A stretch of 64,000 bases of DNA from Chitinophaga alhagiae (GCF_003568665.1 NZ_QXMH01000003.1:593772-657771), one strand, 5' to 3'; shown: positions 24,766 through 35,153, numbered from the stretch's first letter. Numbers and translations: made by a program. The notes: generated by a model not told the origin, from the sequence alone.

Positions 24766-25986
24766 TTAAAAATTACCGCTTGCATTAATGCCCGTTTTCA
24801 GGTTCAGCAAACCCATGTCATTGTCAAACACACCGCCCGACGCAGCGTTGAAGTTGGTCACGTTCAGTGCCGCAAAGTTGGCCCAGATAGTAGCGTTGGG
24901 CATGGTGTTGTGCGTGATGCGGATAGAATGTTCAAACCCTACCGTATTATTCCGCCAGTAGCCGATACCGTGATACATGTCATTCACGGGAGAAGCAACG
25001 TTGATAGTGTTGTAAGAAACGTCTACGAACTTGAAGTAGTTGTACGCCGGCACATCATATTCATACAGCAACACGCCCGACCCGTGCATGATGTTGCCGA
25101 AAATGGAGATGTAGTGGCCGTTGCGCGCCTTTACCGCACCGCCCGAGGCATCTGTTGGCCAGCCGCCTATGGTGTTGTACTTGATCAGCATTTGTGCAAA
25201 GCTGTGTACATAAATACCATGGTCCGTATATTGAGGAGATGTGTTCAGGGCCGTGTTGCGCCCTATGGTGTTGGCCTGGATGGTGGTATGGTCTGTTTGC
25301 GTGTCATTGATGGCCGTTACGAAATAACCGCCCGCTCCCCCATCTCCAATGGTGTTGTTGATAATGCGCGTGTAGGTAGCCTGTGTGTTCCATATGCCGC
25401 GGCCAGGGTGGCCCGTTCTGCGGTACAGCTCACAATTATCCACTACGGCGCTGTCTGTGCCGGACAGGTGGATGTAGGCATCATGATAATACAGTTTGTC
25501 CCACGCGGGCAGTTTTTTTCCCTGGTCGAATTTGCAGAAAGCGATCATGGGTTTGTTGGCCCCGGTGATGAGGTACCGGATGTTGAGGAAGCTGATACCT
25601 TTTACCAGACAATTGCTGATGTCTGTAGTGTAAGACATGGTCAGCAACTGCGTGGCCGCCGTGCCGCCTGCCGTGGTGGTGGCGTCAAACACCGGCCATC
25701 CCTGGCCCAGCAGCACAATGCCGGGTTTCATATTGAGCTTGCCGGTGATGTGGTAGGTACCGGCTTCTACCAGTACCGTATCTCCCGCGCTGGCGCCGGC
25801 TATTACGTTGTTCATATCCGTCAGCGTCATGCCGTTCTGTATCACATGGCTGGCCAGCAGCAAAGTGGTGGCAGCCAGTTCCCCGTCAACTGCCGGTTTT
25901 TCCCCTTCAGGGGTCATGGCATCGCGGCTGCAAGACATCATGGCCAATGCAACTGCCGGTAAAATGAGGTGAAGTGAAATTTTCAT
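24766..25986 (-). CDS. Right-handed parallel beta-helix lipoprotein
   Basis: A 406-residue lipoprotein (lipobox MMSC, Cys19). After the opening GMTLTDMNNVIAGASAGDTVLVEAGTYHI, repeated hydrophobic rungs such as NCLVKGISFLNIRYL, SAVVDNCELYRRTG, TRIINNTIGDG and TTIQANTIGRN mark a beta-helix of the pectate-lyase/PL6 type. No certain catalytic residues can be picked out. It may be a polysaccharide lyase or a surface binding protein of module 2. The gene lies between the GH20 and GH106-like genes with 4 and 23 bp gaps. Confidence 0.72.
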   Translation of the reverse strand: MKISLHLILPAVALAMMSCSRDAMTPEGEKPAVDGELAATTLLLASHVIQNGMTLTDMNNVIAGASAGDTVLVEAGTYHITGKLNMKPGIVLLGQGWPVFDATTTAGGTAATQLLTMSYTTDISNCLVKGISFLNIRYLITGANKPMIAFCKFDQGKKLPAWDKLYYHDAYIHLSGTDSAVVDNCELYRRTGHPGRGIWNTQATYTRIINNTIGDGGAGGYFVTAINDTQTDHTTIQANTIGRNTALNTSPQYTDHGIYVHSFAQMLIKYNTIGGWPTDASGGAVKARNGHYISIFGNIMHGSGVLLYEYDVPAYNYFKFVDVSYNTINVASPVNDMYHGIGYWRNNTVGFEHSIRITHNTMPNATIWANFAALNVTNFNAASGGVFDNDMGLLNLKTGINASGNF

Positions 25987-26009
25987 GGTCTGTGGTTTAG
26001 TGATATGCG

Positions 26010-28877
26010 TTAGTCAGTGATTTCGCTGATGAGCACCGGCCCTGTTATGCCCGCGGGCAGCAGTGTTTTGCCCAGCCCCCTGAACTGCTGGTACCGGGGG
26101 TTGCCTTTTTCTCCCTGTCCTACAAAAAAATTGCGGTTGGCCGGCGTTACCAGTACGCGTATGGTGTTCTCCCCTTCTTTCAGCAAACGGGTCACATCCA
26201 GCTCATACGGCGGCCAGAGGCGCCTGCCCGCGTACTGCCCGTTGATCCATACCGCCGCCGTGAAATAGACGGCGCCCAGTGACAGCCTGTAGCTGGCCCG
26301 CTTGTTCATGGAAAGGGGAAAAACGGCGCTGTAATCAGCTGCTGCGGAAGAATATTGCAGCACGCTATCCTCCCGCCAGTCAAACAACCGGCTGTTCTCA
26401 AGCTGTACCGTTCCCGCTTTTATTTGCCATACCGAAGGCTGCACCACTACCCTGCCTTCTTTCCGGCCTGCCGGTAACGGCGCGGTGATGTTGCCTGCAA
26501 CGGTAGCGTATAAAAACACTGCGCTGTAAGGCTGCAGCTCAACTTGCACAATGGGGCCTGCATTGCGGGTGATCTGGCCGGTCTCCGCGTCAAGCAGGTA
26601 ACTTTGTGAAAACTTTTTATCTATCCTGAGCGATATATGCTGTACCGCGGTGCTCTTGTTCCAGAAGAAGTGCAGGCGGCTGCCGTCTTTCATTTCTCTT
26701 TGCGCCTGCCTGATAAAATTATACGGCTGTTCAAAACGGACAGGCATGTTCATATGCCCGCACCATTCCTGAGCCGCCTCCGGCGCCTGTATTTGCCGTA
26801 CCTGCGGGCCTTTGGCCACCGCTGTAAAGATGGCGGCCACCTTTGCGTCATTGGCCCGGTAGTTCCTGAAGCCGGGTTGTTTTGCCGGCGCTTTTCCATA
26901 TATCAGCACTTTTGCGCCCTTTTCCGCCAGCCGCCGCACCTGCTCCGCCGTTTCAACCGGCATGTACGGTACGCCTGACAATACCAGCGCCTGGTATTTG
27001 TTGCCACGCACGGTGATAGCGCCTGACGCATGTGATGCGGCCAGCAGCGACTCGTCATTCACATAATCCCACGTCAGCCCCGCTGCCTCCAGCTTGTTCA
27101 GCAAAGGCCAGGTAGCTATGAACCACTGCTGTATCACGGTAGGGTCGGGAATGCGTTTTTTTGTGGCGCCGCCGCCAAAAGGCTCCAGGTCTTCAAAATA
27201 CCCGTTCACGAATGTTTCTTCCGGGTTGTACACAAACTGTGAGGGGCCGGCGTCTATAAAAGGAAAGTACACCAGCACATCTGCCCGCGGCTTTCCCGCT
27301 CTCAGCGCATACTGGCTCCTGGCAATGAAGGTGTTGATCTCCCCCATATAGTTCCAGTAGTTATAACTTTCACTGAAATTGGAAGCGTAGTTGAAGTTGC
27401 GGAAAGGAGTAGACCAGGTGTTCCATCCCTCCACGCCATACTCTCCCGTCTGGTACTTGTAGGAAGTACCGTGGTACACCAGCTGGTTGATGCCTGCGGC
27501 AAAAGATTTGTTGGCAAAGGCCTTTATCTTTTGCGGCGTGGTCATGCCCGCGCGCTGGCTGAAAACATATGATTCCTGGGCTATTACCGGCCGGTTGTAA
27601 AGATGCCCGCCGGAAGCCACCAGCTTCACCAGCCCGTCAGACCCGCCGGCAGACAATTGCTCCGCTTCGGGGATGGAAGCAAGGCCGCTGGCGCCGATGA
27701 TATCCACCATCAACCCGTATTCCTGGGTGCGGTGCTGCAGGCCGCGCCGCTCCATCCAGCGCCTGCTTGCGTGCAGGAAGTTTTCTTTGTAAAGCTCGGA
27801 GATGGTCAGGTTGTAATCATAATGCAACCGCCAGTCTTCCGCGGAAAAAGCATAGCGGGGCACGGTATCGCGCCCGAAAGAATAGGCGTTGTTATAATTG
27901 GGGATCATATTGGCCGCCAGCCAGGGGCGAACATCGTATCCCCTTCTTTTTTTGAACTGCGTTATAAAATCCGCGGAGATGTGGCGGCTGGTGATGAACT
28001 CCTTGCTGTCATTGAACACGGCCCGGAAGGGTTTGCCGTAGTACCTGTTCAGCCCTGTGCCCTCTCCAAACAATTGCGTATAACTGTCTTCTACCGCTTT
28101 GGCGTTCAGATGATCTGTTACCAGGCTTGTTTGCCGCGTACCGATGTACATGGGCTTTTCCCCGTTGGGCAGCATGTACATGGCAATGATCTTCCATTCC
28201 CCGCCTGCGGGAGCTTTCCACCGCAGCCGCCCCGCGCGTACATGCAGCTGCAGTTGCACCACGCTGGCGGGGTCCAGCCAGGCGGTGCCTTTCTGCTGCC
28301 CGGTTATTTTGGCCGCACAGATAGACAGCAGCCGCGCCTGGGAAAGATCTACCGGGTTGTAAACGGGGTTGCCGTTGCGGGTAATGGCGGAGTAGTCTGT
28401 TTGCAGGGCGGGCACGGGCATGTTTACCGCTGTTCCGCCCGCCACCACGGTATCTGCAGACTCCATGGTGAGCATGCTTTCCGCCGGTTTCACAAACGGC
28501 CCGCCCAAAGGCCACCCGCTGCCGCCGTTCATATCTACCGTGAGGCCTGTTTTAACGGCTTCTTCCATAACGGCGCGCACATGGCTGTAGAAGGAAGGCG
28601 TATGCCAGCTATATACGCGGTCAAGGTCATGGCTGGCTGGATTGATGCCTACCGTCAGCGGCTGAATTTCCACGCCACCGAATTTCTTTTCCACAAAAAG
28701 GCGTACTTCCCTTCTCAATTCCTGTTCGTTCACATCATTACCGGGCCACCACCACCGGGTAAAGGGGCCATAGCTTAACGGTGGCTCGCGGAACAGGGCG
28801 GCGTCAAGATCCTGCTGGGCAAAGCATGGCAGCCCGATGCCCGTAAGCAGCAGCCATGCGGTGAAAAATCTTTTCAT
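26010..28877 (-). CDS. GH106-like glycoside hydrolase (probable alpha-L-rhamnosidase)
   Basis: A 955-residue secreted enzyme with signal peptide 1-20. The opening PPLSYGPFTRWWWPGNDVNEQELRREV and the following KKFGGVEIQPL match GH106-type enzymes, and a TIM barrel covers about 30-600 (FNDSKEFIT, RTQEYGLMVDIIGASG, AQESYVFSQRAG). The C-terminus holds a GH2-like sugar-binding sandwich (FTAAVWINGQYAGRRLWPPYELDVTRLL). Alpha-L-rhamnosidase activity is known for the family, but many homologues are untested. It starts 2 bp from the DUF5017 gene, so it is cotranscribed. Confidence 0.8.
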   Translation of the reverse strand: MKRFFTAWLLLTGIGLPCFAQQDLDAALFREPPLSYGPFTRWWWPGNDVNEQELRREVRLFVEKKFGGVEIQPLTVGINPASHDLDRVYSWHTPSFYSHVRAVMEEAVKTGLTVDMNGGSGWPLGGPFVKPAESMLTMESADTVVAGGTAVNMPVPALQTDYSAITRNGNPVYNPVDLSQARLLSICAAKITGQQKGTAWLDPASVVQLQLHVRAGRLRWKAPAGGEWKIIAMYMLPNGEKPMYIGTRQTSLVTDHLNAKAVEDSYTQLFGEGTGLNRYYGKPFRAVFNDSKEFITSRHISADFITQFKKRRGYDVRPWLAANMIPNYNNAYSFGRDTVPRYAFSAEDWRLHYDYNLTISELYKENFLHASRRWMERRGLQHRTQEYGLMVDIIGASGLASIPEAEQLSAGGSDGLVKLVASGGHLYNRPVIAQESYVFSQRAGMTTPQKIKAFANKSFAAGINQLVYHGTSYKYQTGEYGVEGWNTWSTPFRNFNYASNFSESYNYWNYMGEINTFIARSQYALRAGKPRADVLVYFPFIDAGPSQFVYNPEETFVNGYFEDLEPFGGGATKKRIPDPTVIQQWFIATWPLLNKLEAAGLTWDYVNDESLLAASHASGAITVRGNKYQALVLSGVPYMPVETAEQVRRLAEKGAKVLIYGKAPAKQPGFRNYRANDAKVAAIFTAVAKGPQVRQIQAPEAAQEWCGHMNMPVRFEQPYNFIRQAQREMKDGSRLHFFWNKSTAVQHISLRIDKKFSQSYLLDAETGQITRNAGPIVQVELQPYSAVFLYATVAGNITAPLPAGRKEGRVVVQPSVWQIKAGTVQLENSRLFDWREDSVLQYSSAAADYSAVFPLSMNKRASYRLSLGAVYFTAAVWINGQYAGRRLWPPYELDVTRLLKEGENTIRVLVTPANRNFFVGQGEKGNPRYQQFRGLGKTLLPAGITGPVLISEITD

Positions 28878-28879
28878 AC

Positions 28880-29770
28880 TTATTGCGAAACGTGGATGTT
28901 TATTTTCCTGGTAATGGATTTGGCGCCGGTCACGTTGGCATTGGATGCCACAAACACCACCTCACGGTCTCCCGGCTGCTGCAGCACGTACCTGAAAGTG
29001 TTCAGCGTACCGGTCACATCCTTGATGCCCACGCCCCAATCGGGGTTCACGCGGTTGGGGATGAGCGCCGCCACTATCCAGTCTTCATTGTCAGGCGTGT
29101 TAGCGCCTCCCCCGGCCATCTGCAGCTGCGTGGCGTTCTGCGTCCATTTCTTGTCATCGTTCTTGATGCTCACGGCGGTAAAACCCGCGGCGGGAATGGC
29201 GTTTACGGAATATACCTTTTCCCCGGCGGCCGTTTCGGTATACAGCTGGAAGTTCTTGATGGTCCAGGTTTTCTGCGCGGAAGTGGCGCTTTGCGTACCA
29301 ATGTACCGGAATGCTACATACACCGTTTTGTCCCCATCGGCAAAGGCAGAAAGATCAATTTCGCCGGAGGGGGTGTTATCTGCCCCGGTGGAGAGTTTTG
29401 CCTGGGAGGTAATGTCCGTCCAGGTAGCCTGGGCAATATCCGCATCCACCTTGCCGCTAAAGTCTGTAGACACCAGCAGGCTGAGGGTGTTTTGCTGCGT
29501 GCCGTACTGAGCAAAAGAGGTGAAGCTCATCTTCGGAGTGCCGGTAACGCTGGTCCTTTCGCGGTTGGCGTAGTTGTTACCGCTTTCGCCGGAATAGAAC
29601 GTGAGATAGTCGGGGTTGCCCCGGAAGAGGAACGCTACCGTGTCTCCCACCTGGTACTGGTCTCTCTCTACAGACACTTCAAAATCCGGTTCGCTGAATG
29701 CCAGGTCTTTCCGGCAACCCGCGGCTGCCAGCAGCATAGCCGCTGTCAAAAAGCATATGTATGTTTTCAT
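28880..29770 (-). CDS. DUF5017 surface lipoprotein
   Basis: A 296-residue lipoprotein (lipobox AAAGC, Cys19). An N-terminal Ig-like region carries VERDQYQVGDTVAFLFRGNPDYLTFYSGE, which is the recognisable DUF5017 opening. A jelly-roll-like portion with FRYIGTQSATSAQKTWTIKNFQLY follows, and the end is FVASNANVTGAKSITRKI. Members are encoded right after SusD and are thought to bind glycan at the surface. It lies 36 bp downstream of susD of module 2. Confidence 0.82.
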   Translation of the reverse strand: MKTYICFLTAAMLLAAAGCRKDLAFSEPDFEVSVERDQYQVGDTVAFLFRGNPDYLTFYSGESGNNYANRERTSVTGTPKMSFTSFAQYGTQQNTLSLLVSTDFSGKVDADIAQATWTDITSQAKLSTGADNTPSGEIDLSAFADGDKTVYVAFRYIGTQSATSAQKTWTIKNFQLYTETAAGEKVYSVNAIPAAGFTAVSIKNDDKKWTQNATQLQMAGGGANTPDNEDWIVAALIPNRVNPDWGVGIKDVTGTLNTFRYVLQQPGDREVVFVASNANVTGAKSITRKINIHVSQ

Positions 29771-29806
29771 GCGTATTGGTCTTTTTTGAATCGTACACCT
29801 TTATTT

Positions 29807-31609
29807 TTACCACCCGGGGTTTTGCACCAACAATTTGTTGAGGCCCAGCTCCGTGATGGGTATAGGAAACAGCTCGTTCCGGGACTGCGCATTGTTAAAG
29901 CTCAGGGCGCCATATTTCAGGTTGGCCGGCGCGTCCTCGGTAAATTCCGACGCCACCTCTTTCAGGGTGGAAACAAAAATGTTCCACCGGATGAGGTCGT
30001 ATTTCCGCATGCCTTCAAAACACAGTTCGCGGGAGCGTTCTGCCTGTATCAGCTTGAGAAAGCCCGCCTTGTCCAACGCCGGTATGTCCGCATCTTCCAC
30101 GGCGTAAATGCTGGCAGACGCCGTTGCATCACTGCCGCCTCCGCCTGCAATGGTAATAACAGGAGGCGTGCTGTACCCCTGCCCCATAGCGGTGCCGGTA
30201 ATGGCATCCGGGTCCAGTACAATGGCAGACACCTGCCCATCGGTTACCGTGGCCGTTGCCGCCGCGCCGGAGCCGTTGCCGCCGCTGAAGGTAACAGCAG
30301 GCGCGCTGGTATACCCGCTGCCACCGGAAAGTATAGTAATTGCCTTAACGCCGGTAGACCAGGCCCTGCGCCTCACCTCGTTCACCGCGTCAATGGCTGC
30401 CTGGCTGGGCGAGCCGTTCACTTCGTTTTCCGCTTCAGCAAACATCAGCAACACATCTGAATAGCGAAGCAGCGCCAGGTTTTGCGGGGTAGACTGGTTG
30501 GGCCTCGGGTTCACCAGCTCTTCTTCCCTTCTCCACTTGCCCACTGTTCTGTTATACCCGGGAACGGTGGCGGCATGGAAGGTTTTTGCGCCGGCGGCCG
30601 TATAACTGAAATTGGCAATGGCCCTGTCTCGGCGGAGGTCTCCGGGCTCATAGGAGCGGTACAGGTGGTCTGTAACGCCAATGAAACCGTACGCCGTACC
30701 AATGGTGGCATTCGATGATGTAATGCCGATCCAGGAGCCGATCTGCCCCAGCTCCCGGGTATTTCCCTTGGCGGAAAATTCTACTTCCCAGATGCTTTCC
30801 TTGATATCGTACTTGTCCTGCGCATAGTTGACGAACACCTGGCTGAATGAGGGGTTCAGCTGGTGGCCTGCTTCCGCATCGTCCATTACTTTTTTAGCCC
30901 AGTCACGCGCGTCCTGGTATTTGGCCGTGTTCATGAGCGGGTAACCGGCCCAGTACAGGTATACCCTCGCCAGTACGCCCCTTACGGCAGATTGGCTGAT
31001 CCGGCCGCCAATAGCAGCCTGGCTGGCCGTTTGCACCAGTTGCTCCGCTTCCTTCATGTCTTTAGTGATCTGCTCGTACACATCCGCCGCGGGACTTCTG
31101 GCCACATCGTTACCCAGCACGGAACTAACGGTGTTCAGGATGAGCGGTACATCCCCGAAGTTGGACACCAGCAGGAAATAATAATACGCCCGCAAAAACA
31201 GCGCTTCACCTTTGATGTGGCCGCGCACGGTCTCGTCCATCACCGGCTTGCCCACGTTTTCCAGCAGGGCGTTGGCGCGGCTGATGCCCTGGTACAGCGT
31301 GGTCCAGAGGTTCAGTATCTCCGGGTCGCTGGAAGTAAAGTTGTACAGTTGCGGCCCGTTGATCTGGGTGGCCCGCATGTAGTACCCTTCGTCCGCTTCC
31401 GTAGCCAGCTTCACCGTCATGCTATAAGCATACAGGGGCGCTTTGCCGAGAATATCATATACGCCGGCCAGGCCGTAACGCAGGTGGTCTTCTGTAGTGT
31501 AATAGTTGGCCGGGGCCAGCACGTCCAGCGGTTTGGTATCCAAAAACTTCTTGCAGGCGGTGGCGCCAGACAAGAGGCATACAAGTGGTATAATATGTTT
31601 GATCTTCAT
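29807..31609 (-). CDS. RagB/SusD lipoprotein with glycine-rich insertion (module 2)
   Basis: A 600-residue SusD homologue (lipobox GATAC, Cys19) with the family signature GISRANALLENVGKPVMDETVRGHIKGEALFLRAYYYFLLVSNFGDVPLI. The RagB tail is normal (AERSRELCFEGMRKYDLIRW). Unusually, residues about 421-503 (DNA 30101-30349) are a low-complexity insertion. It holds two copies of a GGSGYTSAPAVTFSGGNGSG-like unit, which resembles repeats of large adhesins and tail proteins. The insertion falls between two conserved helices and should form a surface-exposed beta-structure. It pairs with the SusC encoded 21 bp upstream. Confidence 0.95.
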   Translation of the reverse strand: MKIKHIIPLVCLLSGATACKKFLDTKPLDVLAPANYYTTEDHLRYGLAGVYDILGKAPLYAYSMTVKLATEADEGYYMRATQINGPQLYNFTSSDPEILNLWTTLYQGISRANALLENVGKPVMDETVRGHIKGEALFLRAYYYFLLVSNFGDVPLILNTVSSVLGNDVARSPAADVYEQITKDMKEAEQLVQTASQAAIGGRISQSAVRGVLARVYLYWAGYPLMNTAKYQDARDWAKKVMDDAEAGHQLNPSFSQVFVNYAQDKYDIKESIWEVEFSAKGNTRELGQIGSWIGITSSNATIGTAYGFIGVTDHLYRSYEPGDLRRDRAIANFSYTAAGAKTFHAATVPGYNRTVGKWRREEELVNPRPNQSTPQNLALLRYSDVLLMFAEAENEVNGSPSQAAIDAVNEVRRRAWSTGVKAITILSGGSGYTSAPAVTFSGGNGSGAAATATVTDGQVSAIVLDPDAITGTAMGQGYSTPPVITIAGGGGSDATASASIYAVEDADIPALDKAGFLKLIQAERSRELCFEGMRKYDLIRWNIFVSTLKEVASEFTEDAPANLKYGALSFNNAQSRNELFPIPITELGLNKLLVQNPGW

Positions 31610-31630
31610 GTTCCTGTTGATTTTGATTGG

Positions 31631-34600
31631 CTAAAAAGTGGCGTTGATCCCGAACACAACCGTTCTTGCGCGCGGGTAAGCTGAAAAATCGAAGCCGGGC
31701 GTAAGGGCTGAATGGCGCACAGATACTTCCGGGTCCATCCCCTTGTAGTTGGTCCATACCAGCAGGTTTTGCGCGGAGAGGTTGAAAGACAGGTTGCTCA
31801 TCTTCAGTTTTTTTGACCAAACGGGCGGAACGCGGTATGCCAGCGAAACGGTTTTCAATCGTAAAAAAGACGCATCTTCTATCACCCTGGAAGAATAGTA
31901 TCCCAGCGGCCCGTGCCCGCCGGTGCGGTACATGGTGTTGTTGGGGTTCTCCGGCGTCCAGCGGTTAGTGTATTCCACGTACTGGTTCATGCCGGGGCGG
32001 CCCAGGGAGTTGCCTTCAAACACCATGCGGTTGGCGTTGTACACATCGTTGCCGTAAGACCATTGCAGGAGCACATTCAAGCTAAGCCCCTTGTAGCTGA
32101 TATTGTTGGAAAAACCACCGGTGTGCGCGGGCTGCGGGTTGCCGATAATGCCCTGGTCTGCGGAGGTGATCACGCCGTCTCCGTTCAGGTCCCGGTACTT
32201 GACATCCCCGGGTTGTACGGTAGACACAGATGGGCGGGTGCTTTCACTGGTAGGCACCGTGCTTTTCAACACGTAGCGGCCGGGGGCCACCTCGTCAAAA
32301 TCGCTGTACTGGTAATTGCCATCCCATATATACCCATAGAACAGCGCCGCCGGTTGCCCAACGCGGGCAATGTACAGCGGGGTCTGGTAAAAATTGTCCC
32401 AGGTTACGGCGGTGCGCAGGTTGTTTTCCCCGCTTACCAGGCCAATGATCTTGTTGCCGTTGAGAGCGATGTTGAAATTGCTTTCCCAGCTGAAATCTTT
32501 TTTACGGATGTTCACGGTATTCAGGGTCAGCTCCAGGCCCTGGTTACGGATGGAGCCGATGTTCTCGAACACGGTGGTAAAACCGGTGGTGCGCGGCACG
32601 CTGGCATTGAGCAGCAGGTCAGACGTGGTTTTGCGGTACACGTCCGCGCTCAGGGAGATCCTGTCATTGAAGAACCCCAGCTCCAGGCCAATGTCCAGCT
32701 GCCCGGTGCTTTCCCACTTCAGCAGCGCGTTGCCCATGGAACCGTAGATCAGCCCTTTTACCGGGTCTGCATCACCATAGGAATAACCGTAGTTGTCATT
32801 CAGCACCAGCCCGGGGAAATAGGCAAAATCACCTACCCGGTTATTGCCCGTAACGCCATAGCTTACACGCAATTTGGCATCAGACACCAGGCGGCTGTCT
32901 TTCAGGAAGCGCTCTCCCTTCATACGCCAGGCCAGCGCACCGGAGGGAAAGTATCCCCATTTGTTGTTGCCGGGAAATTTGGAGGAACCGTCTGCACGCA
33001 TGGTGAACGTAAGCAGGTAGCGTGAATCATAGTTATAGTTGACCCTGCCAAAATAGGAAGCCATGGTGTTGACACTTTGGGCGGATGTGTTGCTGTAGGG
33101 CGTACCGGAGCCGAGCGCGGCAATACCCAGTTCTTCATTGGGCACTTTTGATGCCTCAAACGCATACCGTTCACTGTTAGACTGCTGTACGGTGAAGCCG
33201 CCGAGCAGGTCTACCGTATGTTTCCTGTTAAAGACCTTGTGGTAATTAAGCGTGTTCTCGTTCAGCCACGAGCGGCTCGTGCTGTTCACCACCCCGCCGT
33301 AAACGCCCCTGATATTGGTGGCGCCAAACGGCGTACCGCGAGATGTTTTAGAGTTATAGAAATACTGGTTCTGCGATTTCCTGCTGATCAGGCCGCCGGT
33401 AACGCGGAGCGTCAGGCCGTCCAGGATATTGTAAGAAAGATAACTGTTTACGGAAACATCGGTATGTGTATTCTTGTAAAACTCTTCCTGGGCGTTGATC
33501 ACCGGGTTGATGCGCAGGAACGAGCCGGTGTTCTGGGGGTCATCGTCTATGAACTCTTCCGCCAGGTTCTCGTCTCCGGCCGTAACGGGCCGGTAAGCCC
33601 AGGCATTGTACATCACATACCCCAGCATGCTGGCGCCGCCCTGCGCAATAGGGTACCCGCTGGTAGCCGTTTGCCCCAGGGCAATGTTCACGCCCGTTTT
33701 TACTTTTGGTGAAATATCCTGGTCCAGCACTACCCTGCCGGTGTAACGCTTGTAATTGGAATTGATGATCACGCCTTCCTGGTCATACAGCGAGCCGGAG
33801 ATGCTGTAACGGGTGCCCCCAGTACCTCCTCTCACGGCAATGTTGTGGATCTGCATAGGTGCGGTGCGGAGCAGCAGGTCCTGCCAGTTATAGCCTTGTT
33901 TGCTCCGGTAGTCTTCCAGTGTAAGACCGTGCTTGTCCAGGTAAGTCTCTTTTGCGGGAGCCGGCGTCAGTTCCAGCTGGTATTTCACAAATTCATAGGG
34001 GCTCATCATTTCCATGGTATTGGTCACCTGCTGCACCCCAACGGAGCCGCGGTAATCTACCACAGGTTTTCCGCTGCGGCCCTTTTTGGTGGTGATCACG
34101 ATCACGCCATTGGCGCCACGGGCGCCATAAATAGCGGTGGCAGACGCGTCTTTCAGTACGGTGAACGTGGCAATTTCTTCCGGGCTTACCGGGGACTGTT
34201 CAAAGTTCTCTACCGGGAACCCGTCTATCACGTACAGGGGTGAGGTGCTTTGCGTGAGGGAGTTGCCGCCCCTGATCACGATATTACTGACGCTACCGGG
34301 CTGCCCGTCTCCTGACGATACGCTGACCCCGGCCACACGCCCTGCCAGCGCCTGGTCAAAGGTGGCCACCGGCGCCTTGGCCATTTCTGCCGGGTCTACC
34401 TGCCCTACCGCACCCGTCAGGTCTTTTTTCAGCATGCTGCCATAACCTACCACCACTACTTCGTTCAGTTTGGTATCCGCTTCCACCAGCACCACGTCTA
34501 TTTCCTTTCTGCCGTTAATTGATACGGTTTGCGGGGCAAACCCCATCATGGAAAACAGCAGCACCGCGTTGTCTGCCACCCCGCTCAGCCTGTACTGGCC

Positions 34601-35095
34601 CTCGTCATCGCTCACGGTATTTTTATTGCTGCCGCTCACCCTGATCACCACGCCCGGCACCGGGGCGCCTTTGCTGTTCGTTACCTTGCCCTTTATATCA
34701 ATGAGCGCAAAGAGGCTGCCTGTTTGCTGCGGTTTCGGTTTAATCACAACACTGCCGTCTACAATAGTATAGGTCAGCTCCTGCCCTTTGAAGCAGGCTT
34801 CCAGCGCGGCTTCAAGGCTGGCATTCCGGAGGCTGACGGTGATGGGACGCGCAGCATTGAGCACTTCCGAGCTAACCATAAAGTCATACCCGCTCTGCGA
34901 CCTTAACGTGGTGATCACACTTTTTAAAGATGCGTTCTTTACTTCAAGCGTAATGGGCTGCGCGTACGATGCCGCGTTCACCTGCAGCAGCAATGCCGTC
35001 ATCAGCAACATGACCAGTTTCATACAGCGCTTCATCTGGCCAGGCATGCAAACGGCCCGCCCGGGTCTGTACAGACCGAGAAAATAATCCATCAT
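31631..35095 (-). CDS. SusC/RagA TonB-dependent transducer (module 2)
   Basis: A 1154-residue receptor. It has an N-terminal signal region (M23 is an alternative start) and an STN domain (LEVKNASLKSVITTLRSQSGYDFMV). The carboxypeptidase-D-like repeat is DIKGKVTNSKGAPVPGVVIRV, the plug starts near VVVGYGSMLKKDLTGAVGQV, and the barrel ends in VVFGINATF. The STN domain implies signalling to the module 2 FecR. The gap to fecR is only 58 bp. Confidence 0.95.
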   Translation of the reverse strand: MMDYFLGLYRPGRAVCMPGQMKRCMKLVMLLMTALLLQVNAASYAQPITLEVKNASLKSVITTLRSQSGYDFMVSSEVLNAARPITVSLRNASLEAALEACFKGQELTYTIVDGSVVIKPKPQQTGSLFALIDIKGKVTNSKGAPVPGVVIRVSGSNKNTVSDDEGQYRLSGVADNAVLLFSMMGFAPQTVSINGRKEIDVVLVEADTKLNEVVVVGYGSMLKKDLTGAVGQVDPAEMAKAPVATFDQALAGRVAGVSVSSGDGQPGSVSNIVIRGGNSLTQSTSPLYVIDGFPVENFEQSPVSPEEIATFTVLKDASATAIYGARGANGVIVITTKKGRSGKPVVDYRGSVGVQQVTNTMEMMSPYEFVKYQLELTPAPAKETYLDKHGLTLEDYRSKQGYNWQDLLLRTAPMQIHNIAVRGGTGGTRYSISGSLYDQEGVIINSNYKRYTGRVVLDQDISPKVKTGVNIALGQTATSGYPIAQGGASMLGYVMYNAWAYRPVTAGDENLAEEFIDDDPQNTGSFLRINPVINAQEEFYKNTHTDVSVNSYLSYNILDGLTLRVTGGLISRKSQNQYFYNSKTSRGTPFGATNIRGVYGGVVNSTSRSWLNENTLNYHKVFNRKHTVDLLGGFTVQQSNSERYAFEASKVPNEELGIAALGSGTPYSNTSAQSVNTMASYFGRVNYNYDSRYLLTFTMRADGSSKFPGNNKWGYFPSGALAWRMKGERFLKDSRLVSDAKLRVSYGVTGNNRVGDFAYFPGLVLNDNYGYSYGDADPVKGLIYGSMGNALLKWESTGQLDIGLELGFFNDRISLSADVYRKTTSDLLLNASVPRTTGFTTVFENIGSIRNQGLELTLNTVNIRKKDFSWESNFNIALNGNKIIGLVSGENNLRTAVTWDNFYQTPLYIARVGQPAALFYGYIWDGNYQYSDFDEVAPGRYVLKSTVPTSESTRPSVSTVQPGDVKYRDLNGDGVITSADQGIIGNPQPAHTGGFSNNISYKGLSLNVLLQWSYGNDVYNANRMVFEGNSLGRPGMNQYVEYTNRWTPENPNNTMYRTGGHGPLGYYSSRVIEDASFLRLKTVSLAYRVPPVWSKKLKMSNLSFNLSAQNLLVWTNYKGMDPEVSVRHSALTPGFDFSAYPRARTVVFGINATF

Positions 35096-35153
35096 AATGT
35101 ATTCTGTTGGTTTGGTGGTGAAGGCTTTCTTGTATGCCCTCAGAATTTGGTTG

